This document shows positions 1 to 7,213 of a stretch of 38,474 bases of DNA, one piece after another. The position numbers and the translations under genes were made by a program. A model generated the notes under the pieces. It was given only the letters and a program-made list of their open reading frames with translations, was not told where the DNA came from and did not search any database. The stretch comes from Gemmatimonadota bacterium (GTDB taxonomy: Bacteria > Gemmatimonadota > Gemmatimonadetes > Gemmatimonadales > Gemmatimonadaceae), in NCBI GenBank assembly GCA_003221805.1, contig QHUA01000143.1, positions 10,455-48,928 on the forward strand, written 5' to 3'. The first letter of the stretch is position 1; every line of letters starts with the position of its first letter.

Positions 1-1489
1 ATATAGTTGGCGCCACACCGCACAGCGCTCCGCCCGAGCGCAGCCGCTGCTCCTGATCCCAATCGATCACGATGAACGGAACCGGGTTCGTGGTGTGTGC
101 CGTGTGCGGACCGCCGGTCTCCGGATCGATCAACATCTCCGCGTTGCCATGATCCGCCGTCACGATCAGGCGCATGCCGGCTGTTTCTGCCGCCTTCAGA
201 ACTCTCGCCAGCGATTGGTCGACCGTCTCCACTGCCTTGATCGTCGCTGGAATAGAGCCGCTGTGCCCGACCATGTCCGCATTCGCGTAGTTACAGAGAA
301 TGAAATCGTGTTCGCCTGAAGAAATACCCTTCACCAGCGCGTCCGTTACTCCTTCGGCACTCATCTCCGGCTTTAGGTCGTACGTCGCCACTTTGGGACT
401 GGGGACCAGTACGCGATGCTCGCACGGAAAAGGAGCCTCGACGCCGCCGTTGAAGAAGTAAGTCACGTGCGGATACTTCTCGGTTTCCGCCGTCTTCAGC
501 ATGTCCAGCCCATGCGACGACAGCACCTCGGCCAGAATTTGCACCATCGATGTCGGCTCGAACGCCACCGGGACGTCGAACGTCTTGTCATAATTGGTGA
601 GGGTCGTGACAGTCACATTCGGGCCAGAAGTGGTGTCGAAGCCCTCGACGTTCCGCTCGATCAGCGAGCGCACGATCTGCCGCATCCTGTCGGAGCGATA
701 GTTGAAGCAGATGACTGCGTCACCGTCCCTCATCGGCGCCACCGGTTTCCCGTTCTCGACGATCACGACCGGCAGCATGAACTCGTCGGTCTTGCCCGCT
801 TCATAGGATTTGCGGATTGCTTCAAGCGGATCGGTCTCGCGGGCACCCTCGCCGAGGACGACCGCGCGATACGCCAGCTGGGTGCGATCCCAGCGACGAT
901 CACGATCCATCGCGTAATAGCGTCCCGAGACGCTCGCGATTTTCGTTGGAGAGCCGATCTTCCGGATGTAGTCCAGCAGTTCCTGCATGTAGCCGAGCGC
1001 CGACTTCGGCAGAGTATCGCGCCCGTCGAGGAAGGCGTGAATTGCCACCTTATCGATACCTTCTCGCTTCGCGAGATCGAGCAGCGCAAAGGAGTGCTTG
1101 TCGATGGCGTGCACGCCGCCCGTGCCGATCAGCCCCACCAAATGCAAGGTGCCACCGTTGCCCTTGACCTGACGGCATGCGCCCACCAGCGCGGGATTGG
1201 TGTAGAAGCTCCCCTCGGCGATGGCCGAAGAGATGCGTACCAGATCCTGCATCACGACGCGGCCCGCGCCGAGATTGAGGTGTCCGACTTCGCTGTTCCC
1301 CATCTGCCCCTCGGGCAGACCGACGCGCAGCCCGGATGCTTCGAGCAGCGTGCGCGACCCGCGAGCCCAGAGAGAATCCCACGTCGGGGTGTCTGCTAGA
1401 GCGATAGCGTTTCCGATAGTTTCGGCGCGGTAGCCCCAGCCATCGAGTACAATTAGCGCGACTGGCCGCGCCCGCTGTGTGCTTGCCAT
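1..1489 (-). CDS. gpmI: 2,3-bisphosphoglycerate-independent phosphoglycerate mutase (3' end cut by window edge)
   Basis: Glycolytic enzyme that interconverts 3- and 2-phosphoglycerate through a phosphoserine intermediate, using two metal ions; cytoplasmic. The ORF track misses it because no stop lies inside the window. Reading back from the ATG at 1489 gives MASTQRARPVALIVLDGWGY; the VLDGWG motif carries a metal-ligand Asp. The following GNSEVGHLNLGAGR holds the catalytic Ser. The frame stays open to base 1 (496 codons) and ends in GGALCGVAPTI, which matches the C-terminal region of the family, so only about 15-25 residues are missing from a normal ~510-aa enzyme. It is divergent from the next gene, with only 47 bp between the two starts. 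Confidence 0.95.
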   Translation of the reverse strand, partial: MASTQRARPVALIVLDGWGYRAETIGNAIALADTPTWDSLWARGSRTLLEASGLRVGLPEGQMGNSEVGHLNLGAGRVVMQDLVRISSAIAEGSFYTNPALVGACRQVKGNGGTLHLVGLIGTGGVHAIDKHSFALLDLAKREGIDKVAIHAFLDGRDTLPKSALGYMQELLDYIRKIGSPTKIASVSGRYYAMDRDRRWDRTQLAYRAVVLGEGARETDPLEAIRKSYEAGKTDEFMLPVVIVENGKPVAPMRDGDAVICFNYRSDRMRQIVRSLIERNVEGFDTTSGPNVTVTTLTNYDKTFDVPVAFEPTSMVQILAEVLSSHGLDMLKTAETEKYPHVTYFFNGGVEAPFPCEHRVLVPSPKVATYDLKPEMSAEGVTDALVKGISSGEHDFILCNYANADMVGHSGSIPATIKAVETVDQSLARVLKAAETAGMRLIVTADHGNAEMLIDPETGGPHTAHTTNPVPFIVIDWDQEQRLRSGGALCGVAPTI

Positions 1490-1536
1490 TATATCAGTAA
1501 TGTAATCCTACCCGACGAGAGGGCGCGAAGACCAAA

Positions 1537-2208
1537 ATGGAAATCTTCAGACCCAGGCAGGAATCCGGCTTGGAAACGCGTCGTCGCCCGGAACGCGCGG
1601 GCGAAGGCGATCGTAGGCGCGGATCTTGGCGCGATTTTCGGCGCGCGTATCCGAGCTTCGTTTTCGTGCTGGGGCTCGGCCTGATCGCGATGGTCGCCGT
1701 CGACGCGTGGCTCATCGCCAAGAGAGTCACATACAATCACGACGTGAAGGTGCTCCGTGAGCACATGACGGACGCCGAGCGCGAGCGGACCGATGCCATC
1801 GTGCAGTCGGAGCAAAACAAGCTTCAGATCGCGATCGAGTTGGCGAAGCGTCAGGCAAAGTTTGACAAGAAACTTCACCTCAACGTTTCCGTCGACAGTG
1901 CGCGGATGTATCTGACGAGAGAAGGAGCGCTGCTCCGCGAGATGCCGGTTCAGTTCGGGCCCGAGCGAGTCCCTGCCGAATCATCGAGCGCTCCACCGGC
2001 GGCGCTGCCCCGGGGGGAGCGAACCGTCGCCGATATTTCGGATACCAGGATCACGCTCGATGGAGGAACGCAGATTCTGACTTCGTCCAGTGCTAACCTG
2101 GCCAATGACTCGACGCCTGTTCCGCCCGGGGCGCTACGGATCAGAAAGGAAGACATGGACGCGATCATGCCGAACCTTAGTGCCGGTATGAAGGTATACT
2201 TTTACTGA
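1537..2208 (+). CDS. YkuD-like membrane protein lacking the catalytic Cys; paralogue of the next gene
   Basis: Function unknown. The 223-aa protein has a basic N-terminus (about 1-38), one transmembrane helix (about 39-60, SFVFVLGLGLIAMVAVDAWL), a charged, probably coiled-coil stretch (about 62-112) and a C-terminal domain. That domain resembles a shortened copy of the L,D-transpeptidase encoded immediately downstream. LNVSVDSARMYLTREGALL aligns with IVVSMADHRLWYKQGKEIL there, and the ending GALRIRKEDMDAIMP...VYFY aligns with GCVRMRNEDIERLYP...VYIY. At the position of the catalytic SHGCVRM motif it reads PPGALRI, so the nucleophilic Cys and the His are absent. I infer a non-catalytic partner or regulator, or a decayed duplicate. 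The ATG follows a GAGAGGGCG ribosome-site-like stretch. Confidence 0.8.
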   Translation: MEIFRPRQESGLETRRRPERAGEGDRRRGSWRDFRRAYPSFVFVLGLGLIAMVAVDAWLIAKRVTYNHDVKVLREHMTDAERERTDAIVQSEQNKLQIAIELAKRQAKFDKKLHLNVSVDSARMYLTREGALLREMPVQFGPERVPAESSSAPPAALPRGERTVADISDTRITLDGGTQILTSSSANLANDSTPVPPGALRIRKEDMDAIMPNLSAGMKVYFY

Positions 2209-2273
2209 CTTCACATGTTTTGGTCGATGGCTCACGCCGCCGATCGATGGCGAACGCAGCACCGAGGTAGCTA

Positions 2274-3131
2274 ATGGGAGTGAGCAAGATCTTTTCGTAC
2301 GGCGGCAAGACCGTCTGGATGCTGATCACGGGATTCGTGATTGCAGCGATCCTCAGTGTCATGCTGCTCACGAGAACCGCGGAGCTTCGTTACCAGCGCG
2401 ATGTCAATCGCATGGTCTATAACGACAACCTCGGCGTTCTCAACGAGGTGAAGTCGAAGCTCGGCATGTCGGGGGACAGTCTCAAGGCACTGCTCAACGA
2501 GAGCCCGGCCGAAGCGGCCAACCTACCGTACATCGTCGTCAGCATGGCGGACCACCGACTGTGGTACAAGCAGGGCAAGGAAATCCTGTTCGAGGCACGT
2601 GTTGCGACGGGCAGTGGCAAGGAGCTGGTCGGCGGCGCGAGCGGGCAGTGGCGATTCGAGACACCGCGCGGCCGACTGACGGTGAAGGCCAAGGATGAGG
2701 ATCCCGCGTGGGTTCCGCCCGATTGGCATTACGTCGAGCAGGCTCACAAGAAGGGACTCGGCATCATCCACCTCGATGCCGGTGAGGCGATCCCAACCGG
2801 CGACGGCGGGGTCGTCACGACCAAGAACGGCGAGGTCGTTCGACGTTACGGTAACGGCTCCACGGTGTCTTTAGGTGGAGGGGTCGAAGGAAAGGAGATC
2901 GTAGTGAATGGAAACATTGTTGTGCCGCCTTACGGCACCACTGCACGCAGATACATGGGCGTCCTCGGAACGCGCCGCCTCGAACTCGGGGACGGCTATG
3001 GCATTCATGGTACTGACCATCCCGAAACCATCGGGCAGTCGGTGAGCCACGGTTGCGTGCGCATGCGCAACGAAGACATTGAACGCCTCTACCCAATGGT
3101 GTCGATTGGCACTCCCGTATACATCTATTAG
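2274..3131 (+). CDS. L,D-transpeptidase (YkuD domain), membrane anchored
   Basis: Peptidoglycan cross-linking or protein-anchoring enzyme acting in the periplasm on tetrapeptide stems. The 285-aa product has an N-terminal transmembrane anchor (about 12-33), a short helical linker with GVLNEVKSKLGM, and a YkuD domain from about residue 85. The domain begins PYIVVSMADHRLWYKQGKE and ends with the signature HGTDHPETIGQSVSHGCVRM, giving the catalytic His, Ser-His-Gly and Cys261. The C-terminus RLYPMVSIGTPVYIY is typical. An insertion of about 50 residues (roughly 150-210), rich in Gly and charged residues, lies between the first strands and the catalytic motif. A GAGGT ribosome site precedes the ATG. 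It sits between an apparently catalytically dead paralogue and an M15-type peptidase, which supports a wall-remodelling role. Confidence 0.93.
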   Translation: MGVSKIFSYGGKTVWMLITGFVIAAILSVMLLTRTAELRYQRDVNRMVYNDNLGVLNEVKSKLGMSGDSLKALLNESPAEAANLPYIVVSMADHRLWYKQGKEILFEARVATGSGKELVGGASGQWRFETPRGRLTVKAKDEDPAWVPPDWHYVEQAHKKGLGIIHLDAGEAIPTGDGGVVTTKNGEVVRRYGNGSTVSLGGGVEGKEIVVNGNIVVPPYGTTARRYMGVLGTRRLELGDGYGIHGTDHPETIGQSVSHGCVRMRNEDIERLYPMVSIGTPVYIY

Positions 3132-3144
3132 TCCAGAAAAGCCC

Positions 3145-4227
3145 TTGGCGTCGGCGGTCGTAGGAGAGAGAAGGGAGCACCCAACGGGCGAAGAGCTCGA
3201 GCTGCCCGATGATCTCCCGGTCCGCAAGCGCCACACGGCACGCATGGTCTGGTTTGCCATGGGGGCTGTCGCCGCTGTTGGCGCGTTCCAGTTTCTCCAG
3301 GCAGCCGACGACGCTACCGACCGGCCGATCGGAACGTATATCGCGCGCTCGATGGTTCCGATCGCCGAGCCCTCTATCAGCGCGTTCGGCGCCAGCGGTG
3401 AGGTGAAGCTCGCGTTCGCGCTGCCGGCGCAGGAATTCTCCTATCCTCTCGACGTCCACGGCGACCCCACCGCCCTGCAGTACGCGTGGATCCGAGTCGG
3501 TGATTCGGCGTTGGCGACTGCCGCCCAGCCGCTGACCGGCGACAAAGTCTCCGCCCCGCCACAGGCGGGCTTCTATCGGCTCACCCTTCTGAAGAGCGGC
3601 CAACGGCGCTCGGTGGAAGGCCTGACGCTGGCCGTTCTCGTTCCGTTCACGGAGAAAGAGAAGGGAATGCTGCGGGGATATCGCATCGGGACGTATCTCG
3701 GTGAACGGATGCGAGGCAGGACGCCGCCGCCCGAAGGATTCCTCGAGATCAGCCCTGCCGACGTCGATCTGCCCATCACCAAGCACCTCAAGGTCGGCGA
3801 TTTCCTGAACCACGATCAGCAGGGAAAGTGGCCGAGCTACTCGGCAATCAATCCAAAGCTCCTCGACAAACTGGAGCTGGTGATTCAGGAGATCGCGCGC
3901 TGGCACGGCGACAAGGCGGTGGCCGACATCGACATCGATGTGCATTCCGGATTTCGCGCGCCCGAACACAATCGCCGGGTCCAGCGTGCCGCTAGTGATA
4001 GCCAGCACCAATATGGTGACGCTGCGGACGTGGCGATCGACGCGAATGGGGACGGTAAAATCACCGCTATCGACAGCCGCATGGTAGGTTTGGCGGTGGA
4101 GATCGTCGAGCTCAAACATCCAGACCTGGTTGGAGGGCTCGGCATCTACACGAGTGGTCACTCCAGCACGAATTACGTACATATTGATGTACGGGGCAGG
4201 CGCGCACGGTGGCGGGGCGGCGGGTGA
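3145..4227 (+). CDS. M15-type D-Ala-D-Ala carboxypeptidase/endopeptidase-like metalloprotein, membrane anchored
   Basis: Probable zinc peptidase acting on peptidoglycan peptides outside the inner membrane. A transmembrane helix (MVWFAMGAVAAVGAFQFL) follows a basic RKRHTAR stretch. A middle region of about 200 residues precedes the C-terminal M15-like domain with SGFRAPEHNRRV, SQHQYGDAADV (zinc His and Asp) and YVHIDVRG (zinc His). Between the zinc motifs lies DANGDGKITAID, a match to an EF-hand calcium loop. The start is uncertain. The ORF track opens at a TTG (3079) that overlaps the L,D-transpeptidase by 53 bp; I prefer the TTG at 3145, just past that gene. The first ATG (3244) would remove the basic flank of the helix. 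A GGAGAGAGAAGGGAG run at 3163-3177 lacks a normal start just downstream. Confidence 0.82.
   Translation: MASAVVGERREHPTGEELELPDDLPVRKRHTARMVWFAMGAVAAVGAFQFLQAADDATDRPIGTYIARSMVPIAEPSISAFGASGEVKLAFALPAQEFSYPLDVHGDPTALQYAWIRVGDSALATAAQPLTGDKVSAPPQAGFYRLTLLKSGQRRSVEGLTLAVLVPFTEKEKGMLRGYRIGTYLGERMRGRTPPPEGFLEISPADVDLPITKHLKVGDFLNHDQQGKWPSYSAINPKLLDKLELVIQEIARWHGDKAVADIDIDVHSGFRAPEHNRRVQRAASDSQHQYGDAADVAIDANGDGKITAIDSRMVGLAVEIVELKHPDLVGGLGIYTSGHSSTNYVHIDVRGRRARWRGGG
4039..4074 (+). other. EF-hand-like calcium loop inside the M15-type domain
   Basis: The twelve codons read DANGDGKITAID, matching the EF-hand loop pattern D-x-N/D-x-D-G-x-I-x-x-x-D/E at positions 1, 3, 5, 6, 8 and 12. The loop lies between the HQYGDAAD zinc motif and the terminal YVHID motif. 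It suggests calcium binding or structural stabilisation of the peptidase; the pattern is visible, the calcium role is inferred. Confidence 0.55.
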
Positions 4228-4362
4228 GCCTGATTGCATGCTGGCGCCGGCAGCCGTAAGCAGGTTGCAAGCAGCCGGCCGCCGGTAGTGTTCTGTTGAT
4301 CTTCGCCGGTCGCACTGAGCCGCACGCAGCCGCACGCACAATGGGAAGGGAGACAAACCGCG

Positions 4363-4785
4363 ATGAACGATATTCTGCGCGAAAGGCTGATTCGGAAGCT
4401 CGACACCCTTCCTGAAGAAAAGATCTACCAGATCCTCGATTACATCGATTTTCTGGAATCGAAGTACGCTCCCAAAGTCTCGACCGCGCCCAACCCCCTG
4501 AGGCGATTTGCCGAGGGCGTCGAAGACACCCTGCGTGCGGGGAAAATGTCCGCGGGCGCGATCGCCGGGACGATGAACGTGATGAACAAGGCGGTTGGCG
4601 TGGTCACCGACGTCGCTAACGCTGGCAAGTCAGTTGCAACGGAGATAGCGGGGGTAGTGACTTCGGTTACATCTTCGAAGCCACAACAGCCGCCTCCGGG
4701 GCCGACTGGTCCCGCCGCGACACCACCGGCGTCAGCCTCGACCCAGACTCCGCCAACCCAGCCACCGGGAGATCAGCGCAAGTGA
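4363..4785 (+). CDS. small protein with DUF2281-like N-terminus and Pro-rich tail
   Basis: Function unknown. The N-terminus LIRKLDTLPEEKIYQILDYIDFLES resembles the DUF2281 helical motif, which in other proteins is associated with toxin-antitoxin and small regulatory proteins. No partner toxin is evident here. The middle (about 45-105) is an Ala/Gly/Val-rich amphipathic stretch (AGAIAGTMNVMNKAVGVVTDVANAG). The last 35 residues are a Pro/Thr/Ala/Gln low-complexity tail, likely disordered. An AAGGGAG ribosome site lies about 11 bases before the ATG. The stop overlaps the GTG start of the next gene by 4 bp (GTGA), so the two are probably translationally coupled. The 135-bp upstream gap holds a direct repeat (AGCCGCACGC twice) and nothing else I recognise. 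Confidence 0.75.
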   Translation: MNDILRERLIRKLDTLPEEKIYQILDYIDFLESKYAPKVSTAPNPLRRFAEGVEDTLRAGKMSAGAIAGTMNVMNKAVGVVTDVANAGKSVATEIAGVVTSVTSSKPQQPPPGPTGPAATPPASASTQTPPTQPPGDQRK

Positions 4786-5306
4786 GAGCTCAATCGACTC
4801 GTTCCAGCGCGGCATCAGCGCGGAAAGCGGCGCGTCGCTCCACACGCGGCAATACGAGCGCGAGCGCATCCCGCGCATACGAGACGCCGCGCGAAACGGA
4901 GTCGACTGACATGCCGACCAGTCGCGCCGGAGCGAAGCGCACCATCATCACCACGATGAAGGAGCTGCCGAATTTCCTTCGCCTTCTCGGCGGCTTGCTG
5001 ACCGATCGACGCGTTTCCAACACCGATAAGCTGCTCGTCGGCGGCGCAATCGGTTACATCTTGCTGCCGATGGATTTCATTCCGGACTACATCCCCTTCC
5101 TCGGCGAAATCGACGACCTGTTCCTGCTGGTGCTGGCGCTCCAGCGATTGATCGCGAACGCGCCCAGGTCGGTGCTCGAGGATCACTGGATGGGCGAGCC
5201 GGGTTCGCTGCGCTCTCTGGATCTCGAGCGCATCCTCGTGGCGGCGGCGTTCTTCCTGCCGCGGCGAGTCAGACGGCGGCTGCGTGCGATTGGCCGGGAG
5301 ATCTAA
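4782..5306 (+). CDS. DUF1232 (YkvA-like) membrane protein
   Basis: Small integral membrane protein of unknown biochemical role. The DUF1232 core is clear: KLLVGGAIGYILLPMDFIPDYIPFLGEIDDLFLL, with the hallmark P-x-D-x-I-P-D motif (about residues 83-118). It is preceded by about 55 residues that are Ser/Arg/Ala-rich and probably disordered, and followed by a helical, Arg-rich C-terminus (RRVRRRLRAIGREI). The start is the GTG that overlaps the stop of the previous gene. An internal ATG at codon 44 (MPTSRAGAKR) would give a more usual family length, so the N-terminal extension is not certain. It overlaps the next gene by 23 bp. Confidence 0.8.
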   Translation: MRAQSTRSSAASARKAARRSTRGNTSASASRAYETPRETESTDMPTSRAGAKRTIITTMKELPNFLRLLGGLLTDRRVSNTDKLLVGGAIGYILLPMDFIPDYIPFLGEIDDLFLLVLALQRLIANAPRSVLEDHWMGEPGSLRSLDLERILVAAAFFLPRRVRRRLRAIGREI

Positions 5307-5736
5307 AGCAGTCATACTGCTTGCGGCGCTATTCGAGCTGAGCGCCTGTCACCGGGGTACCCAGGAAGAGATAGGCTTGATGATTGGCCGCTGCTCGAGT
5401 CGCGTCCATTCCAAGGGCGTAGCGGCGCGGTTGCCGGCCGCGCCGTCGTTGAGACCCGGAGTCGGTGGAGTGATCGGCACGCTCGCGGATTCCGGTGGCG
5501 CACTGCCGCACTATTCGATTCTTGCGACTGCTCCCGGCGACAGCCCCGACGCACCACATGCTACCACCACCGCTGACAGCGTCGGAGGATTCGTATTCGA
5601 TGCGCTCCAACCTGGACGATACAGGCTCTTCGTGCGTGCGTTCGCGCACAAGCCCGATTCGACGGATGTCGACGTCGCCAGGGGTCACGTCGACACGGTT
5701 CGACTGCGGCCACAGTTTTTCGAGTGCGTGGGCTGA
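5284..5736 (+). CDS. lipoprotein with carboxypeptidase-regulatory-like (Cna-B-type) fold
   Basis: Probable secreted lipoprotein of unknown function. The N-terminus VRLAGRSKAVILLAALFELSAC has a charged n-region, a hydrophobic core and an LSAC lipobox, so it should be lipidated on Cys22. The rest (about 50-148) looks like one beta-sandwich: VGGVIGTLADSGGALPHYSIL..., GGFVFDALQPGRYRLFVRAF and DVDVARGHVDTVRL. This is the pattern of the carboxypeptidase-D regulatory-like family, also found at the N-terminus of TonB-dependent receptors. The GTG start overlaps the DUF1232 gene by 23 bp; a TTG two codons later is an alternative. The stop codon's last A is the first base of a heptamer tandem repeat. 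Confidence 0.7.
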   Translation: MRLAGRSKAVILLAALFELSACHRGTQEEIGLMIGRCSSRVHSKGVAARLPAAPSLRPGVGGVIGTLADSGGALPHYSILATAPGDSPDAPHATTTADSVGGFVFDALQPGRYRLFVRAFAHKPDSTDVDVARGHVDTVRLRPQFFECVG

Positions 5737-5798
5737 AGCGGGAAGCGGGAAGCGGGAAGCGGGAAGCGGGTTACGGGTTACGGGTTACGGGTAACGGA
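5736..5798. repeat. heptamer tandem repeat: AAGCGGG x5 then TTACGGG x3
   Basis: Directly visible: five exact copies of AAGCGGG (5736-5770) followed without a gap by three exact copies of TTACGGG (5771-5791) and one degenerate unit, TAACGGA. The array starts on the last base of the lipoprotein stop codon and ends about 10 bases before a promoter-like TTGACA. A related, shorter and less perfect array lies at 9248-9275. Confidence 0.95.
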
Positions 5799-5807
5799 TA
5801 ATCAACT

Positions 5808-5836
5808 TTGACAACCCATAAACCTCCGCCCATAGT
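5808..5836 (+). promoter_or_regulatory. sigma-70-like promoter for the DUF2277 gene
   Basis: TTGACA at 5808-5813 is a perfect -35 hexamer, and a 17-bp spacer leads to CATAGT (4 of 6 matches to TATAAT) at 5831-5836. It lies 74 bp ahead of the DUF2277 start and directly after the heptamer array. Prediction from sequence only. Confidence 0.5.
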
Positions 5837-5909
5837 ACGAACATTGCGCGTGCCCGAGCCGTAATCGATTTTGAAACCCAGTCTAGCCGATCGACGAGGA
5901 ACAGTAATT

Positions 5910-6176
5910 ATGTGCAGGAACATCAAGACGCTCGCCAACTTCGAGCCGCCAGCCACCGACGACGAAATCCGCGCCTCAGCGCTCCAATTCGTCCGCAAGT
6001 TGAGTGGCACCGCCAAACCATCGCACGTCAACGAAGCGGCGTTCAATCAGGCCGTGGACGAGGTTACCGCAGCGGCACACAAGCTCGTCCACTCGCTCAC
6101 AATCAACGCGCCACCCCGCAACCGCGAGGTCGAGATGCGCAAGGCGCATGAACGCGCGGTCAAACGGTTCGCGTGA
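5910..6176 (+). CDS. DUF2277 family protein
   Basis: Small cytoplasmic protein of unknown function. From the chosen ATG it reads MCRNIKTLANFEPPATDDEI, the very conserved opening of DUF2277, followed by LQFVRKLSGTAKPSHVNEAAF and the final NREVEMRKAHERAVKRF helix. The ORF track starts at a TTG 13 codons earlier, but the family start and a GAGGAAC ribosome site (about 10 bases ahead) favour 5910. The length of 88 aa is normal for the family. A promoter-like element is present upstream, so it may be the first gene of a short transcript with the lipoprotein behind it. Confidence 0.88.
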   Translation: MCRNIKTLANFEPPATDDEIRASALQFVRKLSGTAKPSHVNEAAFNQAVDEVTAAAHKLVHSLTINAPPRNREVEMRKAHERAVKRFA

Positions 6177-6426
6177 GGTGAACGGATTGGTGCTGCTCGT
6201 TGCCGGCGCCGGCGTGCTCGCGGGTTGCGCGCGCCCGCCGTACGTCGAGCCGGCACCCAACGGCGCGGTGATAAAGTCCGCCCGCCTCGGTCTCTACACC
6301 AAGGAAGTGATGACGAAGAAGGAACCGGATACGCTCGTCGCTAATGACGCGACGATTTGCCGGGTGCCTCCCGATCGCTATAAATCCACGGCGGTTCACA
6401 CACTGGTGTACTGCAACTGGCAATAA
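6148..6426 (+). CDS. small lipoprotein, unknown function
   Basis: Predicted 92-aa lipoprotein. The sequence MNARSNGSREVNGLVLLVAGAGVLAGC has a basic n-region, a hydrophobic core and an LAGC lipobox. I chose the ATG at 6148, which overlaps DUF2277 by 29 bp, because the alternative GTG at 6178 would leave the signal peptide without positive charge; an AAGG lies just ahead. The mature part is short, contains two further Cys (ATICRVP and VYCNWQ) that could form a disulfide, and matches no family I recognise. The ORF track lists the longer frame from 6004, whose first 48 codons lie over DUF2277 and are not credible. Confidence 0.62.
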   Translation: MNARSNGSREVNGLVLLVAGAGVLAGCARPPYVEPAPNGAVIKSARLGLYTKEVMTKKEPDTLVANDATICRVPPDRYKSTAVHTLVYCNWQ

Positions 6427-6463
6427 AGACCCCGCCCAACCTCTTGCGTGCCGAGATCCCGAA

Positions 6464-7171
6464 ATGAAAACTCTCTGCCTCGCAGTTCTCCTGAGCGTGC
6501 TCGCTGCAGCTAACACCGACGCGCAACCGACCGAGCAGCAGCTCCGCACCGACTGGGCGAATCTCGCCAGGTTCCGCGACGCCAACGCCAAACTTCCGCC
6601 ACCGGTGAAAAAAGAGAATCGCGTCGTGTTCCTCGGGAACTCGATCACCGAGGGCTGGCAGAAGTACTTCGACGTAATGTTCCCGGGCAAGCCGTACATC
6701 AATCGCGGCATTGGTGGTCAAACCACGCCCCAGATGCTGGTTCGCTTTCACCCGGACGTCGTCGCGCTGAAGCCAAAGGTCGTCGTGATTCTGGCCGGCA
6801 CCAACGACATCGCCGGCAATACTGGTCCCTCCACCCTCGAGATGATCGAAGACAACCTCGCGTCGATGGCCGAGATCGCGAAATCGAATGGAATTAAGGT
6901 TGTCCTCTCCTCGGTGCTGCCGGTCTTTGACTACCCGTGGAAGCCGGGGCTCGAACCGGCCCCAAAAATCATCGCCCTCAACAAGTGGATGAAAGACTAC
7001 GCCCGACAGCACGGAGCGATCTATCTCGACTACCATTCGGCGATGGCTGACGCGCGCGGCGGAATGAGAGAGGGGCTTGCCTCGGACGGGGTACACCCTA
7101 ACGAGGCGGGCTATCGCATAATGGCTCCCCTCGCTGAACAAGCGATCGAAAAGGCACTGCGAGCAAAGTGA
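6464..7171 (+). CDS. secreted SGNH/GDSL-family hydrolase
   Basis: Predicted periplasmic or secreted esterase/lipase-type hydrolase. Start at MKTLCLAVLLSVLAAANTDAQ gives a clean signal peptide with cleavage near A-x-A (DAQ); the ORF-track start 40 codons earlier is unlikely. SGNH blocks are all visible: FLGNSITEGW (block I, nucleophile Ser), RGIGGQT (block II Gly), VVILAGTNDI (block III, GxND) and SDGVHPNEAGY (block V, Asp and His). The overall pattern resembles platelet-activating-factor acetylhydrolase-like or acyl-esterase SGNH proteins (GxND and DxxH), 235 aa in total. Substrate cannot be told from sequence; polysaccharide deacetylation is one possibility. It is convergent with the transporter gene. 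Confidence 0.9.
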   Translation: MKTLCLAVLLSVLAAANTDAQPTEQQLRTDWANLARFRDANAKLPPPVKKENRVVFLGNSITEGWQKYFDVMFPGKPYINRGIGGQTTPQMLVRFHPDVVALKPKVVVILAGTNDIAGNTGPSTLEMIEDNLASMAEIAKSNGIKVVLSSVLPVFDYPWKPGLEPAPKIIALNKWMKDYARQHGAIYLDYHSAMADARGGMREGLASDGVHPNEAGYRIMAPLAEQAIEKALRAK

Positions 7172-7213
7172 GCTCGGGCTGTGGGAGAAGTCCCGCCGGC
7201 GCGGCGCCAAGCG

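Noticed and set aside
416-1399. 327-aa plus-strand ORF
   Set aside because: Antisense shadow of gpmI, which has complete motifs on the minus strand.
2815-4356. 513-aa minus-strand ORF antisense to the L,D-transpeptidase and M15-type genes
   Set aside because: Arg/His-rich composition, no family motifs, and it lies over two clear plus-strand genes. A GC-rich shadow frame.
5736-5798. heptamer array considered as a CRISPR or telomere-like repeat
   Set aside because: No spacers, unit only 7 bp and internal to the sequence; a simple tandem repeat.
6341-7210. 289-aa minus-strand ORF
   Set aside because: Shadow over the SGNH hydrolase, whose four catalytic blocks are on the plus strand.
7172-7213. 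possible terminator between the convergent SGNH and transporter genes
   Set aside because: Only short GC palindromes (GGGA/TCCC and GGCGC/GCGCC) with no T-run; not enough to call.
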